A DNA stretch of 33,470 bases. Origin: Phoronis australis (taxonomy: Eukaryota > Phoronida > Phoronidae). The translations under genes were made by a program, and so were the position numbers. Below, one piece after another: positions 18,981 to 29,985 of this stretch. Every line of letters starts with the position of its first letter. Position 1 is the stretch's first letter. The stretch covers positions 448,810-482,279 of the forward strand of contig NMRA01000310.1 of the NCBI GenBank assembly GCA_002633005.1. The letters run 5' to 3'. The notes under the pieces are model-generated. The model was not told where the DNA came from. It was given only the letters and a program-made list of their open reading frames with translations, and searched no databases.

Positions 18981-20252
18981 GATAATCCACTCGTTGAGAA
19001 GAGCAAAATTTTAGGATTCATGGTGCTTACACTTGTTTAATTATGCATCTTTAGGCAGTTTTCAAAATAAAAACAACAAAACCTTGGCTGAAATTGGTGT
19101 AAGCAGACATGTTTTCCTGTAGTTGGTGAGCGCAGGTCTCAAAATGGTTTGGGTTAGGACCAGAGCCAACTTTGTTTTTCGGCCTAATCGCATGAATTTC
19201 ATATTATTATAGGACGATGTTTTCTTGAAGTTTGTAAATTAAAGTACTATTGTGGTTACCGTGGTAACATATTTCTGTAGTGCAATGTTCATTACTGTGT
19301 GGCAGCTATATTTTCGTCTGTAAAATGATGCTTCTGTGTGCTTCGATGATTTAGATGGGGGAATTTGTTACTTGTTTACTATGGACAACATTGTCAATCT
19401 ATAGAATTCAGGTGGCTTGGCAACTTTGACGTGATTTGCAACTGATCGTGCTGATAAATTCTCAATGAAAAAAGCTGATACCTCGTTCAATTGTCTATCG
19501 GAATTGGAGTGGTATGAAATCAAAGTGAGATGCTGAGACATCTGTTGTTTCCCGCACTCCTGACTATTGGAGTGGCATGAAATCAGAGTGAGATGCTGAG
19601 GTATCTGCAGTTTCCCACACTCTTGACTACGGAAAGGTCGAGGTATGCTCTTAACTTCGTAAGCACCTATATTTTAATACATATCACTTCATGTTACTGG
19701 GAAATGGTCGTCTTGTCTTCTTTGGGTCGGAATTTCAGTTGATGTATTTTTAAATTTTTTTATTCTGTAAATATAACCCATAGAGTAAATGTTGTGAAAA
19801 TTGTGATGTAAAATATAGAAAAACATTTGGAAGACATTTTCTAACTTTATTGTTAAAATTAGTATGAGCATTGAAGATCTGTGATAGATGGGTCAATTTT
19901 CCTTCAGGGTTCACACTGTGTTGTAGTGTGACAAATAAATTATAGTTATTGGTGATTTTGCCAAGTGGTGCAACACTTTTTGGCACGTTCAGATTACATA
20001 CACAGGTATGATTGAGACCTGCATTATATGAGATTGCGACTGTATTATATATTTTGAGACTGACATGTTTGGTTTTGGTGGAATTTATATAAGATTGTAT
20101 AAAAATAGACAATATGATATTAATTACATTTATTGTAACCATTGTGAAAGGTTGTGATTGCTCAAGAAAGTGATAAAAATTGATGATGATTATGACAGTG
20201 ATGATGTGTTTGTACAGACATGCGCAGAGAATGTAAAAAGGTATTGATATGT
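18981..20252. other. Intergenic, 3' of the MetX-like gene
   Basis: Apart from the 63-bp duplication it shows no gene; the 130-codon minus-strand frame at 19750-20142 is Asn/Ile/Leu-rich, as expected for chance translation of AT-rich DNA. Confidence 0.5.
19504..19629 (+). repeat. 63-bp tandem duplication
   Basis: TTGGAGTGG-x-ATGAAATCA-x-AGTGAGATGCTGAG, ATCTG, TTTCCC-x-CACTC and TTGACTA-like blocks recur with period 63 (19504 and 19567), with about ten mismatches. Confidence 0.88.
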
Positions 20253-20273
20253 TAATAATAATAATAATAATAA
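20253..20273 (+). repeat. (TAA)7 microsatellite
   Basis: Seven uninterrupted TAA units followed by CAATAAA. Confidence 0.95.
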
Positions 20274-20383
20274 CAATAAATACAATACTATGCCAAACTT
20301 GAGTTCAAATATCCTTACACTAAACAATGTACAGAAGTTTTTCAAAATAAACTCTGGACGGACTGCCAAACTTGGACGAACTT

Positions 20384-20575
20384 TTTATCAGAATTATTGT
20401 GACCTTTAGCCGGAATGAAATGGCGTTTTTGTCAAACTTAAAGACAGAATTTAATGTGACATTGGATCTAGTCACTAACAGTTTATTTGTCAATGGACGT
20501 GCACAGTATGTTGCAACGGTTTACGATTTCGACGAAGTGCATCAAGTAACACATGTTGAGATTTGCCAAAATTGA
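20384..20575 (+). pseudogene. Possible gypsy-type retrotransposon protease scrap
   Basis: An open frame reads RNEMAFLSNLKTEFNVTLDL then VTNSLFVNGR, resembling the 'GxxFL..F..TLDL..N.L..NG' C-terminal segment of Ty3/gypsy aspartic proteases. No DTG/DSG active site, reverse transcriptase or LTR is visible nearby, so this is at best a fragment. Confidence 0.28.
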
Positions 20576-21710
20576 ATCAGTAGTCAAAAAGAAATGGATA
20601 ATTATTCAGTCATCGTTTTGTGTGACAAAACTTTCTTTGAATTTTGGCAATGTCAATTGTATTTTGAAAACCACTGTCGGTATTAAACAGTTATCTAAAA
20701 GTGACTCTATTGCCAGGTTAGACTATGTCTCGGACTTTGCTACGTGTACGCAATCGTAGGAGTCTACATGATGAGACAAGACCAGGCAATAAAGACCAAA
20801 AGGACGGACCGAACAGGCTGAACCCCAATAAGATGAGATACAGTACAAAATAGTAAAATGTGTAAAAAGCATTTCAGTTCACAAAGTAGTAAGTACACAT
20901 ACCCTGACAAATATACCGAGCCACAATACGTTGATACCACTAATAAATCCAAGACAAAGTTGCACGCAAAGTGCAAAATGAAAGCTTATATTAATGATAC
21001 GAAACTTCACGAGTCTAAACCATAGAGCATCATTGATCAAAAGAGAAAATCCTGATATGACACGTTTGATAAAATTTGCAGTGAATACAGACGGCCACAA
21101 AAACACTATGATGAAAAAGTGCGTCAGGGTTCCCTAAGCAAACATCAAGACGTGGTACAAATTGCGCATCAGGTTTTTTGTGTCTAAAAGCCAGTTCACA
21201 CTTGGCAATTTGTCTGCAACGCATGTTTGCAGGAAGCTGCAGTTACATTGCAGACATCGCTAGACGTGGACAGACACTTGAAGTTGCAGTGATGCTCAAT
21301 GGTCCAGCAATGAGTCTTCTACTGCAACATAGTGTCTACACACTTCAGTACCTCGACTTTTCTAGGGAAGTCGCTGTGGACACGCCTTCACTCTTCCTTT
21401 CTGACGTTTTTCAGCTATGACTTCAATTACACGTTATTTTCACTAATGGAACATGTCACTATCATTTTTACAAAAGATGTAAAGAGACCTGCACCCTGTG
21501 AGTGAGTTGAGGATACGCCCATCAGAATGCATGTAATTTTAAAGTCTGTGGCTGTTATAAGTTGAATGACAATTGAACACTACCAAGGGTTATTTATACC
21601 CATTTTCTACAATATTTTCAATTAATGGAAAATTGTGAAGAAAATTAATAACATTGTGTAGATAGTAATAACGTTTAAACATTCACCTCGCAATAATACT
21701 TAAAATATGT
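20576..21710. other. Intergenic, nothing firmly recognised
   Basis: Several 60-80-codon frames on both strands, none with motifs. Confidence 0.5.
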
Positions 21711-21816
21711 CAATAGTCTGATATAACGTGCCCGTATTTTGAGAACCAGCTTGATGCCTGTTATTAAGTGGAGAAAACTGGTCCTCAAAATTCGGGCACG
21801 TTATATCAGACCATTG
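21711..21816. repeat. 106-bp hairpin, copy 2 of the same family
   Basis: The outer arms contain TCTGATATAACGTGCCCG and its perfect reverse complement, extended by CAATRG. Inside are ATTTTGAGAACCAGCTT, a loop starting GATGCCTGTTATT, and AAACTGGTCCTCAAAAT. Stem match is near-perfect, suggesting a young insertion or an actively homogenised palindrome. Confidence 0.87.
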
Positions 21817-22777
21817 CCCAAAATATGGCAACAGTGGAAAAAACCTACAAGATGCCAAAATGGTCATTTTGAAGAGATTCTATCTAGTCTTTGGTCTTGT
21901 AACAAAGAAATGACCACCGGCTAACAATAGGTCAGCTACTCAGCTATTCAAAGCCAATACTGAATTACATGCAAAATGTCCAACCCTACACTTACTGCAT
22001 AAAAACCTTGTAAGTTTGCCAAGACTGAACAGCAGGCAAACTGGCCAATCCAGCACCCTAATGCATAAAACCTCGCAAAATCGTGACAACAGTAACCCTC
22101 ATCTAGAAGAAGTGAAGTTCACGACGAATGACAAGGTTCAGTCCAAACAAATAACACCTAGTGTGTAATCGTATTTGTACACAGGATTCAAATACTCGGT
22201 ACAACTAACACCGGCAAAATGAATAACAAAAATAGTTAAAAAAAAAGTCTCTGAACAAGTACAAAGTAAACACAGGCAAATATGATGTTATTTTTGGTAA
22301 CAAATAATTAAGCATTAACAAAAACAATGACTTATATAATAAGGAGATCTACGAGAAATGCAGTAAAATACATAACAGCTTAACTTTGAGCAGAGCAGGT
22401 CTTCCTGCCCAAGAATAACAGATAAGTGTTAAGCTGGGGCCCTGTACTATCCTTTGCCATTAGCTTGTGTGCCTTCCATTGTATTGCTTGTCATACTAAG
22501 TATTCACATACAAGTCAACGCATTCCTGGTACTTGTATGAACTCCCTGGAACACACCTTTTGCCTGAATTTTGCCAATCAAAACCTTACCAGAGATAGCT
22601 GCGATGCCCAAATGAACCAAAGTACAGCATCTGGTGCCAATGAACACAGACAGTCATGTGGTAAATGTAGTCAACAGCATTATTTGCAGAAATGTCAACA
22701 TTTTTCCCACAAATATCTTGTTCCCCACGCCATTTATGAAATATGCCTCTTCCAAAAAGTCCATGGTGTGATTTCAG

Positions 22778-23003
22778 AGACGATGCCAAAAGTGAACCAC
22801 CTAGTCGTTTTCGACACTCCTACTGCACCAGTTTTTATGAGCCAGATTTGAAACCAAGAGCTCTCACTGAGACTTTCACAAACAGAAACAGGAAACACAG
22901 CGGAGTTGTTATTTGGAACACGCCTTTTAACAACACATCTGGGACTGCGAATTCTTGTGAAGGTCACGTGCTCAGAACAAAGGACGATTATTTCCAAATC
23001 CAG
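22778..23003 (+). CDS. Candidate exon of an unrecognised plus-strand gene
   Basis: Between a good acceptor (GTGTGATTTCAG) and a good donor (CAG/GTGTGT) lie 75 in-frame codons of protein-like composition, including SEPPSRFRHSYCTSFYEPDL, KPRALTETFTNRNRK and GVVIWNTPFNNTSG. If unspliced, the frame runs on to TAA at 23103-23105. The SYCT-x(5)-D-x-KPR pattern weakly recalls the N-terminal signature of the axonemal PPP1R32/SAXO4 type; that is recall from memory, not a search. Opposite-strand and other-frame open frames over the same bases (187 codons minus, 141 codons plus from 22426) are probably shadows. No partner exons were found. Confidence 0.35.
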
Positions 23004-23310
23004 GTGTGTCGTAGCACATGTCCTTATTTCTTTGAAAAGTGTAGCTTGGAAAAAGTGCAAGCGTTGGTGACTCCATTTTCTGTTTTGGGACACACCCTGA
23101 TGTAAAGCTCGCTGTTTGGACACATTCCGACCTAATATTTTCCTCATTGTTAGGGCACGATGTAGACGTAGTGTTTCACACAGTCCGAACTCAGTCAGGA
23201 AGTGTACTGCACTGAACGTAGACACCAGTTGAAAGTTGTATTTGGAACTACTAGGACTCGAGAGAGTTGCGAAGTCATGTCCCTCCCTCACAAACACTTC
23301 CTGGTAGCAT

Positions 23311-23930
23311 CTGGATTTACCCTGCTGAAAACTCGTATTTGCCCGACAGAATTCTCCCTGGCGTTAAGTTGCCTTTCTTATTGAGCAAACAAACCCTCAC
23401 TTCATTTTTTTGTTCTTCACTGCTTTGATTTACTGCAGAGTGAACATCTGGTTTTACCCTGTTGAAAACTTGTGTTTGTCCGAGTAAACTCAACCTGGTG
23501 TAAAGTTGCTTTCTCACTGAGTAAACAAATTATGGCATAAATTTGTTCTCAACTGCTTGGATTTGTTGTAGTATAAAGTTAATGTAATTCTTTATCAAGT
23601 GGATTTACCCCGGTGAAAACTTGCACTCGTACTGAACTCACCATGACTTTCTCACTGGGAATACACACCCTGGCATAAATTGTGTTCCTCACAGCATGGA
23701 TTTACCCTAGTGTGAACTTGTGTTTCTTGCTACCTGGATTTACCTTGGCGTGAACTTGAGTTCATCAGACTGAACTCAACCTGGTGTTAAGTTGCTTTTT
23801 CACTGGGTAAACACACCCTGGCATAAACTTTGCGTTCCTCACTGCATAGACTTACACCGGTGTGAACATGTGCTAATCACTGTGAACACTCCTCAATGAA
23901 AAGCTGTACTCCTGGCTGCTTTAAAACGAA
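23311..23930 (+). repeat. Degenerate minisatellite of 36-38 bp units with a higher-order pattern
   Basis: Three related unit types recur in order: A (ATTTACCCTGGTGAAAACTT...), B (ACTCAACCTGGTGTAAAGTT...) and C (AACACACCCTGGCATAAA...). Each is followed by a (T)GTTCCTCACTG-like spacer. A-B-C triplets of about 112 bases are seen near 23462, 23609 and 23739, with extra A units. Fainter copies reach upstream to about 23080. Confidence 0.8.
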
Positions 23931-24090
23931 AGCACACAATGTGAACTTAGTTCAGCTAGTATGAAGTGATGTTAGGTGCCTAGTACAGTACTATGCACCA
24001 GAAAATAGCAGCAATGCCTCCAGTATAACGCAATCTGACAAATGGTTGCCTAGATCTCATCCAATATTCATCATTACAAAGTCGCAAACA

Positions 24091-24290
24091 TCAGACCATG
24101 TCAGACCTGGCCAACAGTGGTAATGTCTTGAGCACCAGCTTGTTAGTGGCCGCCATGCAGTCGTAGATCTCGTCCAAGGTCATGTTGTGCGTCAAAGTAC
24201 CGTTCACCTCCAGAATCTCGTCCCCAAGTCCCAGCAGTCCCGCAAAGAACTTCTCTGGATGACCGTCGCTCAGTCGTGAGATGAATATGC
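24091..24290 (-). CDS. PDZ-scaffold exon f (C-terminal half of PDZ, stop)
   Basis: Acceptor TCTCGGCAG; two bases complete Gly, then IFISRLSDGHPEKFFAGLLG, LGDEILEVNGTLTHNMTLDE and TNKLVLKTLPLL, ending ARSDMV with TGA at 24093-24091. Leu occupies the first position of the second helix, where class I PDZ domains have His, so a hydrophobic or atypical ligand preference is inferred. The protein stops about nine residues after the domain. Confidence 0.92.
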
Positions 24291-27200
24291 CTGCCGAGAC
24301 ACACAACAGATAACTTAATAACGAGTTTTGAGAAGCAGACAACCAGTGAAGAAGCAGACGTATTTGTGTCCAAAACAGAATTTTGAATTTTGGACATTCT
24401 TTACCTTCTCCCATAATTAGCACATTCATTACAACTTGAATGCCCCAAAATCAGTAGACCAAAATATCTTTTAAATTTAATACTTTAATTGCAACTGTCG
24501 GGCATTTTAATTGCGTTATTTAAATGTTTTGTGCACGGGATTGCCAATAACTGGTTTTAGTCCAAATCGCCACAGCACAGTTTCCTAGTCTTGGACTAAA
24601 TTTAAAAGCTATAAGCTCAATGCTGAATGCCAATTCTAATGATTTTTCACATGGTTTCTTGAGCTAATTTGTTTGTACTGCAACTATACCAAGGGTGTTA
24701 TAACTGAAGACATATATTATGGTGAAGGTAAAAAATTAAACAACTTGACGGTAAACCTAAATTGAGTTAGCAGGAACAAAACTCTGTTAATGAGTAAAAG
24801 GCAGAAGATAACTTTGCTACAATGAAAGTCATGTCTAAGTGGATCTCTAAACCTTTATATGGATAGTTTTGACATGTCAATCAAGTTACTAATTCCAGCT
24901 AATTAGGATGCAGGAAAATGCAAACATTGTCATCATGCAACAAATATTTGTTGGAAACGAAATACACCTTCTCAACTTGTCACAAATATTTTCTTTATTA
25001 TCCCTGTTCTTAATTTATTTAGTATCTGAAGCAAATCTGGGTGAAAATTTTTGGAACACAAGTTGATGACTGCACAGGTGACTTACAAAAACCTACGAGG
25101 TCGTTAAAACTCACGTGTTCTTATTCCCATGCATTAAGCCAACAGCGACCACCAATAAAAATTTACGCTGAAGACAGTTGTTCCTCACAGTCACTTATAA
25201 CACAGAATAACTTACCAGTGCACAAAATCACAACACCAAACTTTAAGTGTAATACAACGTCGAGTAACTACATTGTGATCAGGTGTGTAAATTGATCTGA
25301 CATATGTTGATATGAATGAGTTAGCAATCTATGATCAGGATTCAATAGATTTAAAATCATGGATATACCGCCGCGTGTAACACCCATTCTTTTCAACGGG
25401 GTCCTTTTTGATTGTGTAGCTTCATGCCAGTAACAATATCACTGATGACACAGAGAAAAGGGTATATTGTATGAATATGCTTTCTACAACTATATGACAA
25501 AATAAAAAAGCAAAACAGGTGTTCATTAACGGTTAAATGAACAACTATGATTACCATGGTTAAACTGTGCGTTGCCGCGGGCGATGTAGAAGCCAAAGGG
25601 TCCATGAGGCGGTTTCACCAACTCCACCACCTGTGTCCCATCTGAGTTCAAGGTCACTAGTCGTCCAATGGCGCGGGCATTACGGGGTGGCTCAACATCG
25701 TTGACCGAGGTTAGCGACGTGTTACTGCCGGCACTGGGTGAACGGCGCAGCTTTCTGGAATTGGTGGCAATGGTATTATAAGGCTGATTGGCACCAACGG
25801 TAACACGGTCACAGCAATACAATCCATCGACCGTTTTACAGATACCAAAAACTAATGTGTGCAATTCCAAAGCATAGATCTGTAAAATTCGAGTCACCCA
25901 ATCCAAATTTAACGAAGTGTTACGAAGGAAATCACCTGCTTAGTAAGTTGGCAGTTGACTTTGGACAGACATCACCTGTTTACTTAATCTATGATAAACT
26001 TCTGGCTCCTTGAAATGCTAAGTGAAGTGATCTCTTCAAATTGTATATCTAATGTAAAATTTATGTTCTAAAATTAAGGCTAACAACATACAATTAAGGC
26101 TTTTTCAGTAAGTGACCAGTGGTTACAACAGGCCTTTTTAGGATTGAACGAATTCGACAGGTCATTTGAGCACTGACCTCCACCATATTCTAGAATCGAG
26201 AATTTCTCAGTTCATCGTCTCACTTGATTTTGGCCATGCACAATTTCAATTCTTATTGCATTCATAATAAATTGTGGTATCGAATACAACTGCAGTCTGG
26301 CTAACACAACAGTCAATACTTTATCCTAAAACATTTCATTTTTGTCTCAATGCTTTTTCTAACAAAACAATGTTGTTAAAACACAAAATGAATGCCAGAG
26401 GTCCTCACTTGTCTTTGGTCCCACTGTGCAGGAAGCCATCAGGGGCATACCGTTGTGACCTGTCATCTTTCTTCCTAAAGCTCAGTTTGAGGGAGCGAAG
26501 GGATGGTGACTTGGCCAACTTAGGAATGCCAGAACTCGACTGAAATGAAGGGGGCGAAGTTATGAGACGTGACAATGAAATCAGCGTCAAATTTAATTGC
26601 AGGTGCAGGTATAGACATTGCACTGATCACCCGTTACAGAAACCATTTTTACGTTTTGTTAATACAAAGTTGAAACTGAGCTGAGGAGCTAGAGACCTGA
26701 CTCAAGGGTCTAGCAGTGTGGCTCAGTGGGACTTGAACCCATGACCTTGAGTAAAGGAAGTAGACACTTATCACACTAGGTGCCACTGCCTCCTCTAAAT
26801 TAGTGTTTAGTGAGTGAAATAATATACACATAGACTTGCTCACTTGAATCTTCTAAAGAAGAAAAGAATATCAACTGCAGTGATTGTATTTAGAAAGGGT
26901 TTCACATGCTAAAAGCACCACGTCTAGTTCCTACAGTCCAATTGGTCACTTCCCTTCTTCCCATGAGTAGAGAGACATTTTAGCAACCTTTAGACAAGGA
27001 TGTTATGAACAAACCAAAATGTAAACAAAACAAGTTTAATATAAAATAATGACTGTTACGCTTTTCATTACAGAGACATTTAAATTGTTTTGCAATAATG
27101 GTATTTTGGAATCCAAAGCAGACCTAAAAATACAGACTGAGGTGCTCCTGACTTATTGTGGAATGCAAGTCAACATAAAACCAAAGTTTGGTCTATTACC

Positions 27201-29985
27201 TCGTGTGACTGTGACACACTCAATTCTATGTCAAGGTTTATTTGTAACGCAGTTCTTTGTGTTGCAATGATTCGACGACTTGTCGCCAACATCGTCTTTA
27301 AAGAAAAACATTGAATCGAAATTGATTCCAAGTATCGAAATCGATTCCAAGACTGTCAAATCGATTCTATGATTTCATTTAAAATGTTAAAATTCACACA
27401 CATGATGTGAAGTCTCCTTGGCCACACACGGATGCTCACCTGGTATTACTAAAATTTTTTTAAAAGTCACACAAACAAAGCAAAGTCATCTCGAATGCAC
27501 ACAAATCTTTGTTTGGCAACGCCATCTATTGTTCGCTCGAGAAACAGAACATAAGTGTTTTGATCCAATCACATCACCTATCACGTCAAACAGTCTTGCC
27601 AGTACTCAGTGACTATGTCACTCAAAACCCATACACAATAGGTCCTCAGATCAGAAAGGTTTTCAACTAACTCCACCACTACTGTCTACCATCACAAGTC
27701 CTCCGTCTAATAATCCTAACATGTGTAAGCCGATGTGACTTGAGAACTGGTGTTTGAACAAGCAATGCAGCTGTAGACGTATGTATCTGTCCATTTATTT
27801 TGCCCAGAAATAATCACCAAAATTGCCAATTTTTCATTATTCAAAGGCTCGTTACTTTACTAAAAATAATGGATAAAATTTACCAAAAACCGTTTTACAA
27901 CATCTACACCGTACAAACTATGCTAGTAATGCACTAATATTCTCTTAATCGTTACTTTTGTGGAGAAATTTCCCAAAATAGAATTTCACTTGTCGGCCAT
28001 ATTGTGTGCTTAATAAATGAAGAACTAACACATCATAAAAACTGAGGTATAATTACCTTTTTCTTGTTGTCAATTCTATCAAGACTAATGGCTCTCTTCA
28101 GAGATGAGAACTTGTTTTTGGCAGACTGCTTCAAATTGTCCACTTTCTCCTTAAGTGATGACCTTGATGCACTGAGTTCTTTAGAGGATTCCAGGTTAGT
28201 CATACTAGAACTAAATGACAAGTATTAGAGTCAAAGCGTTCAGCTACACATGGGGCCTGTTTTATGAAAGCAACTTTGTCTTATGCTCCACACACTATTT
28301 CACAAAATGATCTATAATGGGGAAAAGCACAGTCTCTTAGATTTACACATACATGTAACAGCTAGTTACTGAGATTAATTTCTACAAATTATTTCTAGAC
28401 TGCGATGCGCTCGTAATTAATAGCTAAACCTTTTTCAGCAATTAACAAACAACTTCAAATTACCTGTTGTGTGGCTGCTGCGAAGGGCTCACAGACTCCT
28501 CAAAGGAGGATGTTGGGTCGAGAGAATTCGTCCTTTCTTTGGAAGGAGTCGTCTCTTTAGTGACCCCAGCAAAATCATCGGGAGGAGCGAGAGAAGCGTA
28601 CAAATAGTCTGCAGGAACACTGCATGGCCTCTGTCTGAACGGAATAGACATAGTCCTTCTGTCAATGGCCTCGCGTGACTGTGACTCGCTTAAACCGTGG
28701 TCATGTGACGGAAAACTTACTAAGCTGCCATCACGTGACTGCGCACGTGGCGATGATTTGCTGAGTTTGCCACCAGATTCACTGCGTTTATGAGACGCAA
28801 CATTGCTAATATCACACTCAGTTGAAGCAGGAATATGTATAGTCTTCTTGGATGGTTTAACAACAGTTCGGTTGGGATTTAGTTTTGGAATTCTACTCCC
28901 AGTGGGTGATGCTGAAGACCGGCCACCTGTACCACGTGGAGAGTTGTCACAACTACTAGTCCTGCTGCCACCATCCGAGGGTGACAGCTTACTGCCTACA
29001 GGATTATGTTTGTCATCTTTGGTGGGAGACTCTGTCCTAACAGGTATTCTTGTCTTAGAAACTTTCTTTTGACTAGCTTTAAATTCCATGCTCTGCCGAT
29101 GATCGTCCTCCACTTTGCTCGGGCTATACCTTCCTTTGTTTTTGTGTTTGTTAAACACCACTACAGACTTTGGTTTTAGTTCTTCATTCTCACAATAGGT
29201 GTTGCTGACGGGAGGCGAATTCTCCTTGAGATTTGATACCTCACGCGTAGCATCCAATTGATCGACAGCAGGAGAAGTTTTTGCACTTACAGGAGTTTTA
29301 GACTTCACTGCCTTGATGGCTGGCGACTGTGACCTAAACTTGTCAAAAAACTCTTGCTCGATAGACCGTGACCTCTGGTGGTTCACCTGTGACCCCACTG
29401 TGACATCCAGCAGAGGAGTCTGACAGCCATTTATGGGCGGGGTCAGGCGACCATTGAGCAAGGGTCGGGCATACTTTAAGTCCAGCACTGACGATTTCTT
29501 GGCCTCAGTATCAGAGGTGGTTCGAGGATCAGTGTCATCCATGTCATCCTTGAAGCGCACTCTGTTGGGAGACGAACTTCTACGTGACTTGTTCGTCTTT
29601 AAACTGGACTTTACGCTAGAGGTCTCATCACATGACCTGGAAAAGACAGAACAATGTAACCCAATCTAAAGTGCAGTGTTTAGGAAAACAAGTATAAACC
29701 TAGCAATCTTCATTATTCATACAATACAGCGGCTTGCCAGTATCTCTCACATGGTTTATTTGTAATTCAAACTCAAATACACAATAATCCACTTACAGGA
29801 AGAAAAAAATTTCTACCTGGATAAACAAACCAAATCAACCTGAATAAATCTAAACTTATTTGACCAACCTTTCTTGATTAGTTGGAGACAAGATCAACTG
29901 AATATTGTGATCAGCTTTCATTGGACCATTCTTTGGATGCTGGTGACCTCTGGTGGATGGTGACTCACTGTTAAATTTACTTGCC
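24091..29985 (-). CDS. Ser-rich scaffold-like protein with a C-terminal PAR-6-like PDZ domain (6 exons, 5' end missing)
   Basis: Minus-strand exons 29985-29869, 29636-28464, 28210-28057, 26539-26409, 25754-25555 and 24290-24091 join with every split codon completed, giving at least 658 residues. Order: a basic Ser/Pro/Lys-rich, probably disordered region (about 1-430) with an acidic/aromatic patch SIEQEFFDKF and many RS/SP sites; two basic patches, KFSSLKRAISLDRID and SPSLRSLKLSFRKK; then one PDZ domain (about 557-649) running from RLVTLNSDG through carboxylate loop GPFGFYIARG, GIFISRL, GLLGLGDEILEVNG and MTLDEIYDCM. The PDZ most resembles that of PAR-6 (GFYI, GIFISRL, DEILEVNG), but no PB1 or CRIB region is seen, so this is not PAR-6. 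A domain at the extreme C-terminus after a long disordered tail suggests a cortical or junctional scaffold (inference). It may belong to an uncharacterised metazoan PDZ family; I cannot name it safely. Confidence 0.87.
24291..25554 (-). other. Last intron of the PDZ gene
   Basis: 1,264 bases between exons e and f, AT-rich; the 84-codon plus-strand frame at 25041-25295 has no recognisable features. Confidence 0.75.
25555..25754 (-). CDS. PDZ-scaffold exon e (N-terminal half of PDZ)
   Basis: Acceptor CAATTCCAG; one base completes the Lys codon, then 66 codons: KLRRSPSAGSNTSLTSVNDV leads into the PDZ beta strands RLVTLNSDGTQVVELVKPP and the ligand loop HGPFGFYIARG. It ends one base into a Gly codon before GTAATC, so an intron interrupts the PDZ domain just before GIFISRL. 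Confidence 0.9.
26409..26539 (-). CDS. PDZ-scaffold exon d
   Basis: Acceptor TTCATTTCAG, phase 0 start SSGIPKLAKSPSLRSLKL, then SFRKKDDRSQRYAPDGFL, ending two bases into a Lys codon before GTGAGG. Basic and Ser-rich; it links the disordered region to the PDZ exons. Confidence 0.85.
26700..26795 (-). repeat. tRNA-derived SINE-like copy
   Basis: Minus strand GCAGTGGCACCTAGTGTGAT (A box-like), then after about 30 bases GGTCATGGGTTCAAGTCCCA (B box-like), continuing CTGAGCC. It lies in the intron between exons c and d of the PDZ gene. Probably a retroposon head rather than a tRNA gene. Confidence 0.55.
26796..28056 (-). other. Part of the intron between exons c and d of the PDZ gene
   Basis: AT-rich, containing the ATCGATTC tandem repeat; no other structure seen. 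Confidence 0.65.
27312..27372 (+). repeat. Three-copy tandem repeat (ATCGAAATCGATTCCAAG)
   Basis: Three imperfect units of about 20 bases containing ATTGATTCC or ATCGATTC, in the intron between exons c and d of the PDZ gene. Confidence 0.75.
28057..28210 (-). CDS. PDZ-scaffold exon c
   Basis: Acceptor GTCATTTAG; the first base completes a Ser codon split with exon b, then 51 codons: SSMTNLESSKELSASRSSL, followed by KEKVDNLKQSAKNKFSSLKR and AISLDRIDNKKK, before GTAATT. The central part could form a short amphipathic helix followed by a basic phosphosite motif (RAISLDR). Confidence 0.87.
28464..29636 (-). CDS. PDZ-scaffold exon b (large low-complexity exon)
   Basis: The longest open exon in the window, 1,173 bases, between acceptor CTTTTCCAG and donor CAACAG/GTAATT. 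It encodes 390 whole codons rich in Ser, Lys, Pro and Arg. Notable parts are RRSSSPNRVRFKDDMDD near the start, RSRSIEQEFFDKFRSQSPAI, a poly-basic stretch around KTRIPVRTESPTK, RIPKLNPNRTV, and RPCSVPADYLYASL near the end. The composition suggests an intrinsically disordered, multiply phosphorylated linker. A 366-codon uninterrupted frame here is far beyond chance. Confidence 0.92.
29869..29985 (-). CDS. PDZ-scaffold exon a (most upstream supported)
   Basis: Acceptor TTTGTAG, then one base completing a split codon, then 38 codons beginning ASKFNSESPSTRGHQHPKN and ending SPTNQE, with two bases of a split Arg before donor GTTGGT (weak, but the phase matches exon b exactly). It contains one in-frame ATG (GPMKAD), a possible start if no upstream coding exon exists. 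Confidence 0.65.

Noticed and set aside
19750-20142. 130-codon minus-strand frame
   Set aside because: Asn/Ile/Leu-rich translation of AT-rich DNA with no domain pattern; overlaps other random frames.
22734-23297. 187-codon minus-strand frame as a gene
   Set aside because: It begins at GTG rather than ATG, and its composition (many Ser, Cys, Trp, His, Phe) looks like the antisense of a coding stretch; the plus-strand frame has better splice signals.
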